Positions 9,100-18,573 of a DNA stretch of 50,646 nt are shown here, one piece after another. The position numbers and the translations under genes are program-made. Below the pieces are notes generated by a model, which saw only the letters and a list, made by a program, of their open reading frames with translations, searched no databases and had not been told where the DNA came from. Within the stretch, counting starts at the first letter, position 1. Every line of letters starts with the position of its first letter. The stretch comes from Aureococcus anophagefferens (lineage: Eukaryota > Sar > Pelagophyceae > Pelagomonadales > Pelagomonadaceae). The stretch is from positions 41,167 through 91,812 of the forward strand of contig NW_008705601.1 in NCBI RefSeq assembly GCF_000186865.1. The letters run 5' to 3'.

Positions 9100-10572
9100 T
9101 CAAATATAAGAGAACTCGATGACATCTTCTTTGATGTTTGCTACAGGAAGGGAGCTGTTTTGCTTCTCCGGAGCCGTGTTTATATGAGTTTCGGTGGCAT
9201 TAACGAGTTCTGGCGCAGAGCAAGTATTCTTTCTCTGCTCTACGGTGTGCTTCGCAGATGCGTTAACGATACCTGCTTGATGTGCGTGTATCTCTACTTC
9301 TCTCGCGCTGTCTCTCTTGTGTTTCAGATCCCTCAAACACAGTCCAAGGCTAACGCTGACAAAGGCAATGCAAAAGACAATCAGGAGCCCCTCTTCTGAC
9401 GATAAGAGCATCTCATCATCAGTATCATCTGTACTGATGGAATCAAGGTTTGGCGGTCGAGCATGGGGCATCAGACTGGGTTTCGGCGTTGTTGGCGTTG
9501 CTGTCGTGGGGGCTGCTGTTGGAGTCTTGGTCAAAGTGGGCTTTAAGCTCGCCGAGGGGACACTCGTCGGACGGGGGTCCGGGCAACGACAGTTGGCACA
9601 TGTGCACCCAAGTTCTTGGAGATTCTCGCATGTGGTGTCTTCATATGCCAAGATCAGATCAAAGCAGGTATTGTGATAACACTCGGGCTTACACGCATCC
9701 ACACTTGGGCTATGAGTGTTTGTGGGCGTAAAGGTCACTGTCGGGCTTTTAGAAACGCTCGGACTAGGTGACGGGTTTGGCGAAATTGAGGGCGGTGTGC
9801 TGAGAGAAGGCTGTGAGGTACATTGCCCCATGGACACGGCTCCTTGCGATAGACCAATGAGCCCTGATGTCGGGACTTCTCCATAAAATTTGTCATCAAA
9901 AACGAAGCGAAACCCCGCAGCATCTAGTTGGGACCCCCCTCCAAAGCGAAAATCGTAGCATCCATCATCAATGCAGACACTGTCTTCCTTATAGAACCCA
10001 TCATCAAAGGTGTATGTGAGGAATAAATAGTCAGATTTGATATCAAGGACATTATCGTTCCATCCATTGCCCAGTATGCTAAGAGATTCCAGATGGTAGC
10101 AAGTGGTAGCTCTAGGCGTCGGTTCTGGTGTCAAAGTTGGGCCTGGTGTCGAGGTTGGATGCCGAGTTGGAACATTGCTCAAGCTGGGCGGCCGTGAACA
10201 TGCATTCTCTAAAATTTTCCCTCCACTCAGCTGGACTGTAATTTCACCATATGCAGTGCCTGATACTGTATCGAAGGGGTCTTCGATCATGGTCAGAGTC
10301 CAGTCAATTTGATCCAGATTTCCATACGGGTTACCCCCGACCTTGACACGATAGCAGCCATCATCAGCGCAAACATACCTCTCGCTGAAAGATCCATCCG
10401 CGAGAGTCAACGTGCCAGAGATAATGGTATTGCCCAACTCGTCCACAAAGTGATACTGATTACCAGACCAACCGTCTCCGGTGTAATCAAAAAGTTCAAG
10501 CTTGTAGTGGGAACAGCCCCAGCCAAAAGATGTGCAAAACGACAGTAAGACAATGCTCAGATATGCTCTCAT
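9100..10572 (-). CDS. Secreted/type I membrane protein with 'DGCY' Cys repeats
   Basis: A 490-residue single-exon ORF. Signal peptide at residues 1-19 (MRAYLSIVLLSFCTSFGWG). Two related beta-rich modules follow: ~20-125 with 'YTGDGWSGNQY', 'CADDGCYRV' and a Gly-Gly turn, and ~155-255 with 'LGNGWNDN', 'CIDDGCYDF', 'FGGG'. They are separated by Thr/Pro linkers (PTLTPEPTPRAT). A second Ser/Pro/Thr linker leads to a Cys-rich knot at ~295-330 (CKPECYHNTCFDLILAY...CTCANCRC), a further Pro/Thr linker, one transmembrane helix (~398-418, LLIVFCIAFVSVSLGLCL) and a ~70-residue cytoplasmic tail. The layout is of a glycosylated cell-surface receptor or wall/adhesion protein; similar W-x-G-x-x-Y / D-G-C-Y modules are common in secreted proteins of stramenopile and haptophyte algae. 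The ligand is unknown. Confidence 0.8.
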   Translation of the reverse strand: MRAYLSIVLLSFCTSFGWGCSHYKLELFDYTGDGWSGNQYHFVDELGNTIISGTLTLADGSFSERYVCADDGCYRVKVGGNPYGNLDQIDWTLTMIEDPFDTVSGTAYGEITVQLSGGKILENACSRPPSLSNVPTRHPTSTPGPTLTPEPTPRATTCYHLESLSILGNGWNDNVLDIKSDYLFLTYTFDDGFYKEDSVCIDDGCYDFRFGGGSQLDAAGFRFVFDDKFYGEVPTSGLIGLSQGAVSMGQCTSQPSLSTPPSISPNPSPSPSVSKSPTVTFTPTNTHSPSVDACKPECYHNTCFDLILAYEDTTCENLQELGCTCANCRCPDPRPTSVPSASLKPTLTKTPTAAPTTATPTTPKPSLMPHARPPNLDSISTDDTDDEMLLSSEEGLLIVFCIAFVSVSLGLCLRDLKHKRDSAREVEIHAHQAGIVNASAKHTVEQRKNTCSAPELVNATETHINTAPEKQNSSLPVANIKEDVIEFSYI

Positions 10573-10820
10573 GGAAACCTTCGAGGTGCGAACTGATTAA
10601 TATGGCGAATCACTAATGTCCGTATAGGTTCAATTTGCTTTATCTTATCATCGAATAGAGAGATAGAGAGACTTCTAACCTAAGCGGTTGGAGGTGGAGA
10701 GCCTCCGATCCCATTAGTCCTCCGGGCTAGAGTAGGGAGTCTTACCTAGTTATTACCATACCCTAGTCCTAGAGCTCATTCTAACCCTCGGACGGAACGA
10801 GAACCTTTCAAGACGAAGCT

Positions 10821-12023
10821 ATGGTTCGAGCGTCTGTATCGGCCCACAGCCGCGCGATAATGCGGAATTATGCAACGATCCCAGCAGTGGACACGGTCGA
10901 CGGGCGCATCCAGCTCGCGTTCTCCGACGCAATCAACTTCGTCCGCCGCAAATTCGATCCGTCGGTCGTCAGGGGCCGCATCGGCGACTACGACCTCTCC
11001 GTGGGCGTCTCCCTCCAGGACCGCGAGGACGCCGGCGACGATGTAGACCTGCTCAACGCCATCAAGATTGCCGAGATCTCGATTCGCAAGGGCCGCGGCG
11101 ACAGCGTGACGGTGTTTGCGACGGAGAAGCCGCGTCCGTTAACTACGAACCTCGTCCTCCAGGGCTCGGTCGCCGACGCCCGCGAGGGCGCGGCGCGCTT
11201 GGAGACGACGCTCCGGGCGAGTTCTGGCGGCGCGGGCTCGGGCGACGAGGAGGACGTGGAGGAGGAGAGCGGCGGCGAGAGCTCGGACGACGAACTCGAC
11301 GAGGCCGAGACGAACTTCCGCAGGAAGGCGCGCATGCTCGAGAGCCAGGCCAAGGCCGCCTACGGCTACACGAAGACGTGGACGGGCAACAACTTCGAGG
11401 ACACGGAGACGCTGGCCGTGGACGTCGTGGACATCACACGCACCCGAGCGACCACGACGACCCGGGCTGCGTCGGGCAGCGAGCAGCTGTTCGCGCGGTG
11501 CAACGTGTGCCACAACGAGGGCAAGCTCTACGAGATCACGGGGAGCGTCAAGGCGTGCATCGACTACCACATGAAGAAGAAGCACTCGACGTACTGCAAC
11601 AGCGGCAACGCGCCGGACCTCGAGAAACACCAGAGGCAGAGCATGACGGAGTTCCTGGCGTCCGCGGTCGTCGCGGCGACGCCGAGCCCCGTCGCCCAGA
11701 CGCCCGTGAACGACACCTTCGAGATCATGCTCACCAAGGTGGACGGCTCGAGGATGACGGTGTGGGACTCGGAGAAGGACGAGCAGCCGGATTACCCCTA
11801 CTCGGCGGCGAGACTCGAGTTTGGGCGTCTACGGCACACGATGCACGCTGGGGAGACCCTGGAGCTCTTCAAGAACGACGACGAGGAGCCCACGTTGCAG
11901 AAGAAGAAGGACGGACCTCGTCGGGCCTCGTCGGAGGCCCCTAAGAAGAAGCGCGGACCGCCGAAGAACAAGTCGAAGAAGAAGCGTGGAGGCTCGCAAA
12001 AGAAGCGCAAAGCTTCGAGTTAA
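10821..12023 (+). CDS. BED-type zinc-finger protein with basic tail
   Basis: A 400-residue single-exon ORF from ATG at 10821 (a second Met is at codon 14). Residues ~140-170 are strongly acidic (GDEEDVEEESGGESSDD). At ~228-260 there is a Cx2C...Hx4H zinc finger: 'CNVCHNEGKLYEI', then 'YHMKKKHST', spaced like a BED finger. The last ~45 residues are Lys/Arg-rich with 'KKKRGPPKNKSKKKR', a strong nuclear localisation signal with AT-hook flavour. BED fingers occur in hAT-type transposases and their domesticated relatives; no catalytic domain follows here. The gene converges with a transposase-like gene whose stop is 18 bp away, so the two may have moved as a pair. A DNA-binding nuclear protein is likely; the target is unknown. 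Confidence 0.7.
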   Translation: MVRASVSAHSRAIMRNYATIPAVDTVDGRIQLAFSDAINFVRRKFDPSVVRGRIGDYDLSVGVSLQDREDAGDDVDLLNAIKIAEISIRKGRGDSVTVFATEKPRPLTTNLVLQGSVADAREGAARLETTLRASSGGAGSGDEEDVEEESGGESSDDELDEAETNFRRKARMLESQAKAAYGYTKTWTGNNFEDTETLAVDVVDITRTRATTTTRAASGSEQLFARCNVCHNEGKLYEITGSVKACIDYHMKKKHSTYCNSGNAPDLEKHQRQSMTEFLASAVVAATPSPVAQTPVNDTFEIMLTKVDGSRMTVWDSEKDEQPDYPYSAARLEFGRLRHTMHAGETLELFKNDDEEPTLQKKKDGPRRASSEAPKKKRGPPKNKSKKKRGGSQKKRKASS

Positions 12024-12041
12024 TCATAGCTACACTACGGA

Positions 12042-14423
12042 CTAGAGCTGGTAGCCTCTGAGGAGCACGTTTCGCTTCCGCTTCCGGCCCCCGCCGGAGG
12101 GCTCGTCGTCGCTGTCGTCGTCGTCGTCGTCCGACGGCGGCGGCGTGTCGTCGAGGTCGCCGCCGTGGCGCCAGATCGAGGTGAGCCGCTCGGCCTCGTC
12201 GTCGTAGACGCGGAACGACGCGATTCGGCGCGACGCGTCCTTGTTGTACTCCACCGCGAAGATCTTCTCCTTGCGCACGCCGGCGCAGATGTTCCGCGCC
12301 TCGACCTCGACCCAGGCGAACCGGCTCGTCTCGTAGGCCACGCTGTTGGTCTCCTCGTCGCGCTCGCCGTCGTCGCGCTGGACGTAGAGCCGGACGGACG
12401 GCCGCGGCGGCTCCATCGTCCGCGTCGTCGCGCGCGTCGTGCCACGGCCCGTCTCCGTGGAGACGCGGACCAGGGACTCCTTGAGCTGCGCCAAGCGGGC
12501 GTCGCCGTCGTAGTCGACGATGACGAGGTCGCCCGCGCGGAAGAGGAGCGTCCGCCGGTCGCCGCCGCGGCCCGCGTCGGCGAGCGGCGCGTCGTCGAGC
12601 GCGAGCTGGCGAGCGCGCACCTCTTGGTCCGCGACGCCGGCGGAAATCGGCGCCCAGCGCGCGTCGACGTAGGCGCCCGGTCCCTCCATGCCGCGGGCTT
12701 TGGGCGGCGCCTGGCGCTTCCCTTTGAGCCGCTCCGCGACGCCCCGCATGAGCGCGGCGTCCGCGACGGCGGTCTTCCGCTCCGCCTTCGCCTCCTTCGA
12801 GCGCCCGCGGCGGCCGGCCTTCTGGAGCGTGTAAATCTCCGTCGCGGCGCGCGCGCCGTCGCAGCTGTAGTGGTCCCTGCGGGGGCCGGGGCGCGTCGAG
12901 CGCGAGCGATGGGTTTTCCGCGGACGCGGGCGCGTGCCTCGACGCCGGGGAGGTCATGTAGGAGAAGCCGCAGGGGTTCCTTCGCTTCATGTCCTCGTGG
13001 ATCGCCTTGGACCGCGCGAGCAGGTACTGGAGCACGTAGGGCATCGGCCACCTGAACGTTTCCATGGTCTGCCAATCACGCGCCGCGCGCCGCGCGAGGA
13101 GCGCCGGGAAGGAGACGCCGCGCCGCGCAGCGCCCGCATGGTAGAGAAAAACTTCTCGTTCCTGGGGGTCCCGAACACGGCGGCGCGGACCTCGCGCGCG
13201 ACGTGCGCGGGGACGCCGAGCGCCGCGAGCGTCGTGATGACGCGCTCGTAGAAGCCGATTTTGCAGGACACGCACGCCCGCACACAGGCCGAGACGTTCC
13301 CCACGGGGCCCTGCGCGTCGGCGCCGCGTCGTCCCGTCACCACGTAGTTCTGGTGGTGGAGCTCGCATAAGAGCTCGTCGAGGGCCCGCGTCGCCTTCAC
13401 GGCGTCCGCGAGGGACGTCGTGTGCGCCGCGGCGTCGGCGGTGTGCTCGAAGGAGCAGGCCCACGACGCGACGGTGGACATGACGCGGTGGACCCACGGA
13501 TAAATGTCCGTAAGGAGCCTTAGCTGCCCGGCCGCGGTCTCCGCGAAGACGATGGACTCGCCCACTTGACAACAGAACGTCGGCCCCTGGAGCGCGCAGG
13601 CCGTCGCCCTGCCGCCGATGCTCAACGCGCCGCGCTTCTGCGTGCCCGCGATCCGCGTCGGAGGGCCGCCGCCCGCCTTCAGCTGCCAGATGCAGTTCTG
13701 CGACTCGTCCACACCGTAGATGATCATCGGGTCGGGCGACCACGAGACGCCCCGGAACTTCGCGTTGTCGAAGGTCGGCAGCCGCGTCACCGTCCATAGG
13801 CCCTTGGCGCGGTGCAGCACGACGATGCAGCGCGTCATCGCGACGGCGACCGTGTTGTCGTCCTTGGCGGAGATATCGCCAACCTCGTCCTCGCCGACGA
13901 AGATCTTCGTCGCGATCCCGTTGCCAGGGTCGCTGAGCACGATGGCGAAGGCCGCCTTGGCGAGGCGGTCCGTCGCGAAGAGGCCGAAGCCCGACGTCGC
14001 GAGCCCGTAGGGCCGCAGGACGAGAGAGCCATGCACTCCCTCTGCGGCTGAGAGCGTGAGCTCTTGTCGCTTTCGCCTCTTTGAAGTATTTGTTGCAGTC
14101 AATGTTGCATTATTGCCGTCCCCATCGCCGTCGCCCGCCCCGTCGTCCGTCGCCGTTCGTCGTCGCGGGTCGAGCGCAGATGCGACGTCGACGAAGACGA
14201 CGGAGCCCGCGCGGCCGCTCGCGAGCGCGCCGCACGCGACGTACGCGACGTCGCCGCGGAGCGCGACGCCCGTCGGCTCCACGAGCCCGGAGAGGACCAT
14301 GGCGTTCGGCGCGGGGATGTCCATCATCTTCAGGCTCCTCAGCTCGCCGCGGCCCTTGTCCGTGTACAGGAGCACGCCGGACTTCGCGTCCCAAATGGCG
14401 AAGTTCCTGAAGGTGAGAAGCAT
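12042..14423 (-). pseudogene. NHL-like / transposase-tail protein, frameshifted
   Basis: Coding character is continuous on the minus strand but changes frame twice, near 13,110 and 12,885, so the gene is either broken or carries sequencing indels in extreme-GC DNA. The first ~320 codons (14423-13470) form a propeller-like region: 'EPTGVALRGDVAYVACG', 'YGLATSGFGLFAT', 'GVDESQNCIWQLKAGGG...AGTQKRGALSIGG' are NHL/SMP-30-style blades. Then come a Cys/His-containing segment and 'NEKFFSTMRALRG', like the 'EHFFSTMR' signature near the C-terminus of P-element/THAP9-type transposases, then 'FRWPMPYVLQYLLARSKAI'. The last ~230 codons (to 12042) hold a small beta domain, an Asp-rich run and a basic tail. 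The start at 14423 abuts an insertion junction, so the true N-terminus is probably the gene fragment at 15162-16249. Confidence 0.5.
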
Positions 14424-14663
14424 ATGGCTGTAGCTGGTGAGAAGTGGAAGTCTTTGAGCGATGATGAGCGCGAGCCTTTCATTGAGATGAGCGAGACGTC
14501 CAAGGAAGTTGCTAAGGAGTTCAAGGAATTCATGGCTGAGAATGAGAGTGTGATTCGTGAAGAGGTTGCTGATGCGTTGGCGAAGGAGACTGATGAGAAG
14601 AAACAGAAGAAGTTAATCACGCAGCAGGCAGCTGAAAAGTGGGCGATTTACAAGAGCAAGTAA
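14424..14663 (+). CDS. HMG-box protein fragment
   Basis: A 79-codon frame whose first ~25 residues match the second and third helices of an HMG box ('GEKWKSLSDDEREPFIEMSE'). The first helix is missing, so the box is 5'-truncated at the junction at 14421-14427. The rest is a charged helix ending '...AAEKWAIYKSK'. HMG-box proteins bend DNA and are encoded by eukaryotes and by many large algal DNA viruses. GC and codon use are far lower than in the GC-rich genes on both sides. The stop is followed directly by a very A-rich stretch. Probably a non-functional piece carried in with the insert. Confidence 0.5.
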   Translation: MAVAGEKWKSLSDDEREPFIEMSETSKEVAKEFKEFMAENESVIREEVADALAKETDEKKQKKLITQQAAEKWAIYKSK

Positions 14664-15161
14664 AATAAAAAACAACAACAAACAATAAAAAAACAGAAAA
14701 AAACAATATAAGATAAGATAAAAAACGAAACAAAAAAACAAACCCCTGTTTTTTTTTTATATATTCGATTATTTAATGTCAACTTACTGTGAATTTTTTG
14801 AAAGACCAACTGGAGACAATTCATGTAGAATTTCAAAAGATCCAAGTAAAGATTCACAAAATTGTGAAATCAATGATAAAACGAAAAGATGTCGTATTAA
14901 ACCTTCATTGAAAAAGACTTTACGTATCAACGCGTCAAACAAAAAAACAAATAAACCCACAGCACCAGCCCCCACAGCTGCAGCAGCACCAGCACCAGCA
15001 CCAGCGCCATGGATGCCCTCACCCAAAACATCATCCAAATTGAGCGATTCCGCACGCACCAATCTAAAAAAATATGAGGGTCAAATCAAAGACTGGGAGA
15101 GTTTCAAAAAGGCGATGAAAGTTTCGTACAGTGAAATAATAACAAGACATGAACCATATGG
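14428..15161 (+). mobile_element. Foreign low-GC insert with 7-bp flanking repeat
   Basis: About 734 bp whose base composition falls sharply relative to both sides. The heptamer catatgg occurs at each edge (14421-14427 and 15155-15161), as a target-site duplication would. Inside are a 5'-truncated HMG-box frame, about 110 bp of A/T-rich spacer and the start of an AT-rich ORF, both on the plus strand, whereas the interrupted gene is on the minus strand. No terminal inverted repeats are visible. A fragment of a large DNA virus genome is the best reading; assembly chimerism at a CATATG site is the main alternative. Confidence 0.45.
14776..15160 (+). CDS. AT-rich ORF of viral character, 3'-truncated
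   Basis: The ATG at 14776 opens a frame whose native part ends at the junction near 15,160; the continuation to 16,233 is read-through of the opposite strand of a GC-rich gene. The native ~128 residues begin with a short Cys-rich segment ('SCRISKDP', 'NCEINDKTKRCRI') of the C-x(n)-N-x-x-T-x-x-C type common in nucleocytoplasmic large DNA virus proteins. A basic stretch, an Ala/Pro low-complexity run (APAPTAAAAPAPAPAP) and a helical segment follow. Codons are very AT-rich (AAA, ATT, AAT), unlike any other frame in the window. The family is not identified. Confidence 0.4.
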
Positions 15162-16249
15162 TGTCGGCCGGCGAGCCGGCGTCCTGATTATGCCCAAGCA
15201 CAACGCAGGAGTAGCATACTTCGTTCTTCGCCTCGCAGGTCGAGCACACGCGGAGTTGCCAGCTTGGCAACCCGTCGTGCTCCTCACACGTGTGGCCCCA
15301 GCCGAGCTCGCGCTCCGCGACGGCGCACTTGTCGCAGTAGATGTCGCACATGGCCTCGGCGTCGGCCATGGAGCCGCCGGTCTGGTGGGCCTCGAGCACG
15401 CAACCGAAGCAGGCGACGATGGGCAAGTATCGCGCGACGCCCGCGATGATGGTCGCCGCGCCGCCGCCGGGCGACTTCATCGACGCGCCCAGATGGCCCA
15501 CGACGGCGCCGTCGGCCGTGGCGATCATGTACTCGTCCATCTCGACGGCCAGCGGGTCGTCGGCGAGGTACTTGCGCAGCCCGTCGTCGTCGAGCGCGTC
15601 GAGCTGGCGCCCGCGCTCGATGCCGTAGGGCCCGGAGGCGGCCCCGAAGTTCATGCCGCTCTCCTCGTCGAACATGTGCCCCTGCTTGATCAGCATCCCG
15701 TCCGCGGACGTCGCCGCGAGGCAGATGCGCTTGCGGACCGTGTGCATGTATGTAGTCTTCGCGCGCCGCGCGGCGTGCATGAAGTTGAGCAGGTCGTAGA
15801 GGATCACGGTGTCCATGGTGTCGTCCGTCGCCGGGAACCAGCGGCGCACGGTGTCCGGGTGATAGGCGCCAGAGTTCAACCGCGCGACGTAGTCGCGGTT
15901 CGACAGCGGCTCGTCCTCGCCCGTGGCGCCCGCGCCGTGGAGCAGGTAGGAGGCGGACCTGCCGCACCGCGACTGGAGCGTCGCCTGGAAGGACTTGAGC
16001 GCCTCGAAGTCGTACTCGCGCTCGACCCGAAGCTTGCCCAGGCCAATCAAACAGAATCTGTGGAAGGACTGCACTGCGACGTGCGACTCGTCGAAGATGC
16101 CGAGGTTGTGGCACGTCTGCGCCGCCACCGCGACGGGGCAGAGCTGCACCGGCACTTCGACGCTCGCGCCGGGCAGCTGCGACGCCGCGCTCTGCACCGC
16201 GTCGCCCGAAATCATGCCGAACTTTCGCGTTGACACGTCCGTCGCCCAC
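15162..16249 (-). pseudogene. Transposase-like N-terminal gene fragment
   Basis: Open on the minus strand from at least 16249 (ATG, 'MISGDAVQ') to the insert edge at 15,161; downstream codons belong to the insert. A CCTTTGCAG immediately upstream (near 16,253) could be a splice acceptor for an earlier exon. Features: 'HPDTVRRWFPATDD', then 'LAATSADGMLIKQGHMFDEESG' with a D-G-M core like the first catalytic Asp region of P-element/MULE-type transposases, then 'EYMIATADGAVVGHLGAS'. A C-terminal Cys/His cluster follows (CDIYCDKC, HTCEEHDG, CSTCEAKNEVCYSC) that should bind zinc. Together with the frame at 12042-14423, which holds the matching C-terminal FFSTMR motif, it probably formed one gene before the insertion. 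Confidence 0.45.
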
Positions 16250-16338
16250 TGCAAAGGTTTGAGGTTTGGGGCTGCCGGAAGATCTTGGTTTGCGTTTAAT
16301 ACTCGGAGGCCAAACGTGCCGCCCCGGCTGTCGCGAGC

Positions 16339-17184
16339 ATGGACATCATGGCGTATGAGTTGAGGGAGTTTATCTACCAGCGTAGCTCGGCCATCCTGGC
16401 TAGAAACGATGCGACTGCCCTGAAACAATACCTCGACGGGAAGGACGCGGCGGTCGAAGAGCATGGGGAGTTTTCGGTGAGCTGGCATCTCAGGGGCTTG
16501 CTGAGCGATTTTATTGTACGCAGCAAGGTCGGGCGCTCTAGAGCTGAGTGCGTTAAGCTTCTTCTGCGCGCTGGTGCACAGCCTTTACAAAATCACCTCT
16601 TCATGTGCCGTGATCCTGCGATTATGGCGACGCTCCTCGCTCACGAGCCGCACATGGTCAACGCTCGTTTAGCCGGGAATACCGTCGTCATGGAGGCTTG
16701 TTGTGTCGGTCCGACGGAATTACACTCCCACGGCTGGTCCGGCGCTCTCAGCATGGTCCGACTGCTACTCGCCCGCGGCGCCGACCCCGCACTCTTGAAC
16801 GACGACGGCGACGACGCCGAGCACTTCGCTCGGACGCGCTTCTGGGAGTGTCCGACGGAGCTGAGCGACGATGACACACAGGCGTTCCTCAGACTCAAGG
16901 ATCTACTCGTCGGCGTGAGGAGGGCGGGCGGCGCAACGGAGTTCCTGAAAGCGCCGCGCGTGCAGCTCGCGCGCCTCCGGCTCCTCGTCGCGCGCGGCCG
17001 CGCGCAGCCGCCATCCTTCGCGTCGCCCAAGAACGTCGCCGTCCTCGCGAGGCTCTTCGGCTGCGCCCCCGAGGGGAAGCGGTTCCGCCCGCTCCCGAAG
17101 GAGATCTTCTGGCACGTGCTCACCTACTGGCGCGCGGCCCGCGACGACCACCTCGACTTCACGGCGGCGTGGCCCGAAGACTAA
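16339..17184 (+). CDS. Ankyrin-repeat protein with FWHVLTYW tail
   Basis: A 281-residue ORF. Two ankyrin helices are clear: ~67-82 'AECVKLLLRAGAQPLQ' and ~145-160 'LSMVRLLLARGADPALLNDDG'; the intervening 'MATLLAHEPHMVNARLAGNTVVMEAC' is a degenerate repeat. Residues ~205-225 ('ARLRLLVARGRAQPPS') and the C-terminal 'LPKEIFWHVLTYWRAARDD' form an end module that, as I recall, terminates many ankyrin proteins in pelagophyte algae. The usual role is protein-protein interaction; no catalytic domain is present. Its 5' end overlaps the probable upstream exon of the minus-strand transposase-like gene, and its stop abuts the stop of the GT90 gene (17184/17185). Confidence 0.75.
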   Translation: MDIMAYELREFIYQRSSAILARNDATALKQYLDGKDAAVEEHGEFSVSWHLRGLLSDFIVRSKVGRSRAECVKLLLRAGAQPLQNHLFMCRDPAIMATLLAHEPHMVNARLAGNTVVMEACCVGPTELHSHGWSGALSMVRLLLARGADPALLNDDGDDAEHFARTRFWECPTELSDDDTQAFLRLKDLLVGVRRAGGATEFLKAPRVQLARLRLLVARGRAQPPSFASPKNVAVLARLFGCAPEGKRFRPLPKEIFWHVLTYWRAARDDHLDFTAAWPED

Positions 17185-18573
17185 CTACCGTGTCTTCTTC
17201 TTCGCGCGGCGGCACGCCACCAGGAGCGGGTCGCCGTCGTCGAGCGCCGCGTAGGCGACGGGCTTGCCGAGGCCGGGCGTCTCGTCGAAGAAGGGCCGGT
17301 CCGGGCTGTGCCAGTAGACCCGGCGCAGCGCGCCGCAGTCGACGCCCGCGAGGGCGACGGCGGCGGCGGCGCCGCCGAGGTCGTCGAGGACGTCGCCGAG
17401 GCGGAAGCGCGCGCGGAGCCGGCCGACTAACAGTCGCCAGTAGCGGTCGAGGCTGCCGCCCGCGAGGAAGGTCTCGTGGACGGCGCCCGCCGCCGCCGCC
17501 AGCGCCGCCTCGCCCGCGTCGAGGGCGTCGAGGGCCGCGCCGGCGGACTTTTCGTCGAGCGCCGCGTGCGTCTCGCCCTCGCGGAGCCCCGGGTAGTACC
17601 ATTCGACGGCGGACCCGTCCCAGAGCGCGACGGCGCCCCCGAGGGGCCAGAGCAGGTTCAGGTTCCGCGAGTAGGAGCCGCCCATGGTCCCCGGCAGGTT
17701 CAGGTAGCGGCGCCACCTGGAGAACTCCGACGCGTTCACGAAACCGCCCGTCGGCGCCGGGATCTTTCCCGTCGACAGGTCGACCATCGCCTTCGTGTAG
17801 GGGAACTCGCGGGCGCAGGCCTTCGCGTCGGGCGCGTCGAGGCCGTGGGTCACGCGCACGTCGTAGCGGTCCGGGTGTTGCGCCGTGAGCGTCAGCGCCG
17901 CGACGCGCGCGACGTTGCCGGGCCCGCACGCCGACCGCACGCTTCCGCAAAAGAGTAAAGAATACGACATATTTGAAGATGTAGGTATGATTGATAAGAT
18001 TGTAAAGCAGGTCGGCCAGAAGAGCCGCGGGTCCCGGTCGTCCCAGGCGGGGATCGCCGCCCGCCATGTCGCGACGCGCGCGTCCCACTCGTCGACGTGG
18101 GCGAAGTAGGGGTTCGGGATGAGCACGCCCGTCTGGTTGAAGCCTCCTTGCTTCGCGATGGCGAGGCACGGCACGCGGCGGCCGACGCGCCTGCAGTGCG
18201 CGCCCGTCGCGGCGACGTCCCAGGTCGCGACGAAGTTGGGGAAGGGCTCGCGCTTGAGCATGGAGAGGATCGTCGAGAAGAGGTAGTGGGGCTTGTGCTT
18301 GATCTTCGAGTCGTGCGCGTCGGAGACGTAGAGCGTATTCTCGACGACCGCGAAGAACGACGCGTCGCGGGCGAAGATCTCCGCGGCGCGCGTCGCCGCG
18401 GCGTCCGCGGACGGCACGGCGTCGTAGGCGCGCAGCGACCGGTCGAGCTCGAGCTCGACGCGCCGCCAGGCGTCGCTCGCGGCGAAGGAGGCGCCGTGGA
18501 GCCGCGCGAGCTCCTCCTGCGGCCGCCACGCGCCGCGCGCCGCGGCGAGGAGCGCGAGCAGGCGCAGCGCCAT
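17185..18573 (-). CDS. GT90 (CAP10/POGLUT-like) glycosyltransferase
   Basis: A 462-residue ORF with a hydrophobic signal peptide (MALRLLALLAAARGAW), so it acts in the secretory pathway. Family hallmarks of GT90/CAP10: 'FPNFVATWDV', 'IPNPYF', 'AWDDRDPRLFW', 'YLNLPGTMGGSYSRNLNLLWPLGG' (the nucleotide-sugar-binding block), 'WYYPGLREGETHAALDE', and a final 'LAGGSLDRYWRLLVGRL'. Known members transfer glucose or xylose to protein or glycan acceptors; the sugar and acceptor here are unknown. Between LFW and GSV a 22-residue hydrophobic stretch, encoded by a 66-nt AT-rich segment, interrupts what should be the family motif W-R-G. Removing exactly those 66 nt restores WRGSV. Whether it is spliced or translated is unclear. 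Confidence 0.75.
   Translation of the reverse strand: MALRLLALLAAARGAWRPQEELARLHGASFAASDAWRRVELELDRSLRAYDAVPSADAAATRAAEIFARDASFFAVVENTLYVSDAHDSKIKHKPHYLFSTILSMLKREPFPNFVATWDVAATGAHCRRVGRRVPCLAIAKQGGFNQTGVLIPNPYFAHVDEWDARVATWRAAIPAWDDRDPRLFWPTCFTILSIIPTSSNMSYSLLFCGSVRSACGPGNVARVAALTLTAQHPDRYDVRVTHGLDAPDAKACAREFPYTKAMVDLSTGKIPAPTGGFVNASEFSRWRRYLNLPGTMGGSYSRNLNLLWPLGGAVALWDGSAVEWYYPGLREGETHAALDEKSAGAALDALDAGEAALAAAAGAVHETFLAGGSLDRYWRLLVGRLRARFRLGDVLDDLGGAAAAVALAGVDCGALRRVYWHSPDRPFFDETPGLGKPVAYAALDDGDPLLVACRRAKKKTR
17949..18014 (-). other. 66-nt AT-rich insertion inside the GT90 motif
   Basis: Abruptly AT-rich within a gene of about 70% GC. On the coding strand it runs from CGACCTGC to CTCTTTT and keeps the frame open. 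Its edges are not GT-AG or GC-AG, so ordinary splicing is not obvious, yet deletion regenerates a conserved WRGS. Confidence 0.55.

Noticed and set aside
11139..13797. Long Arg/Ala-rich open frames opposite or overlapping the 10.8-14.4 kb genes
   Set aside because: They are GC-driven shadow frames with no domain content. The 11941-13797 frame was used only where it continues the coding character of the broken minus-strand gene (about 12,885-13,110).
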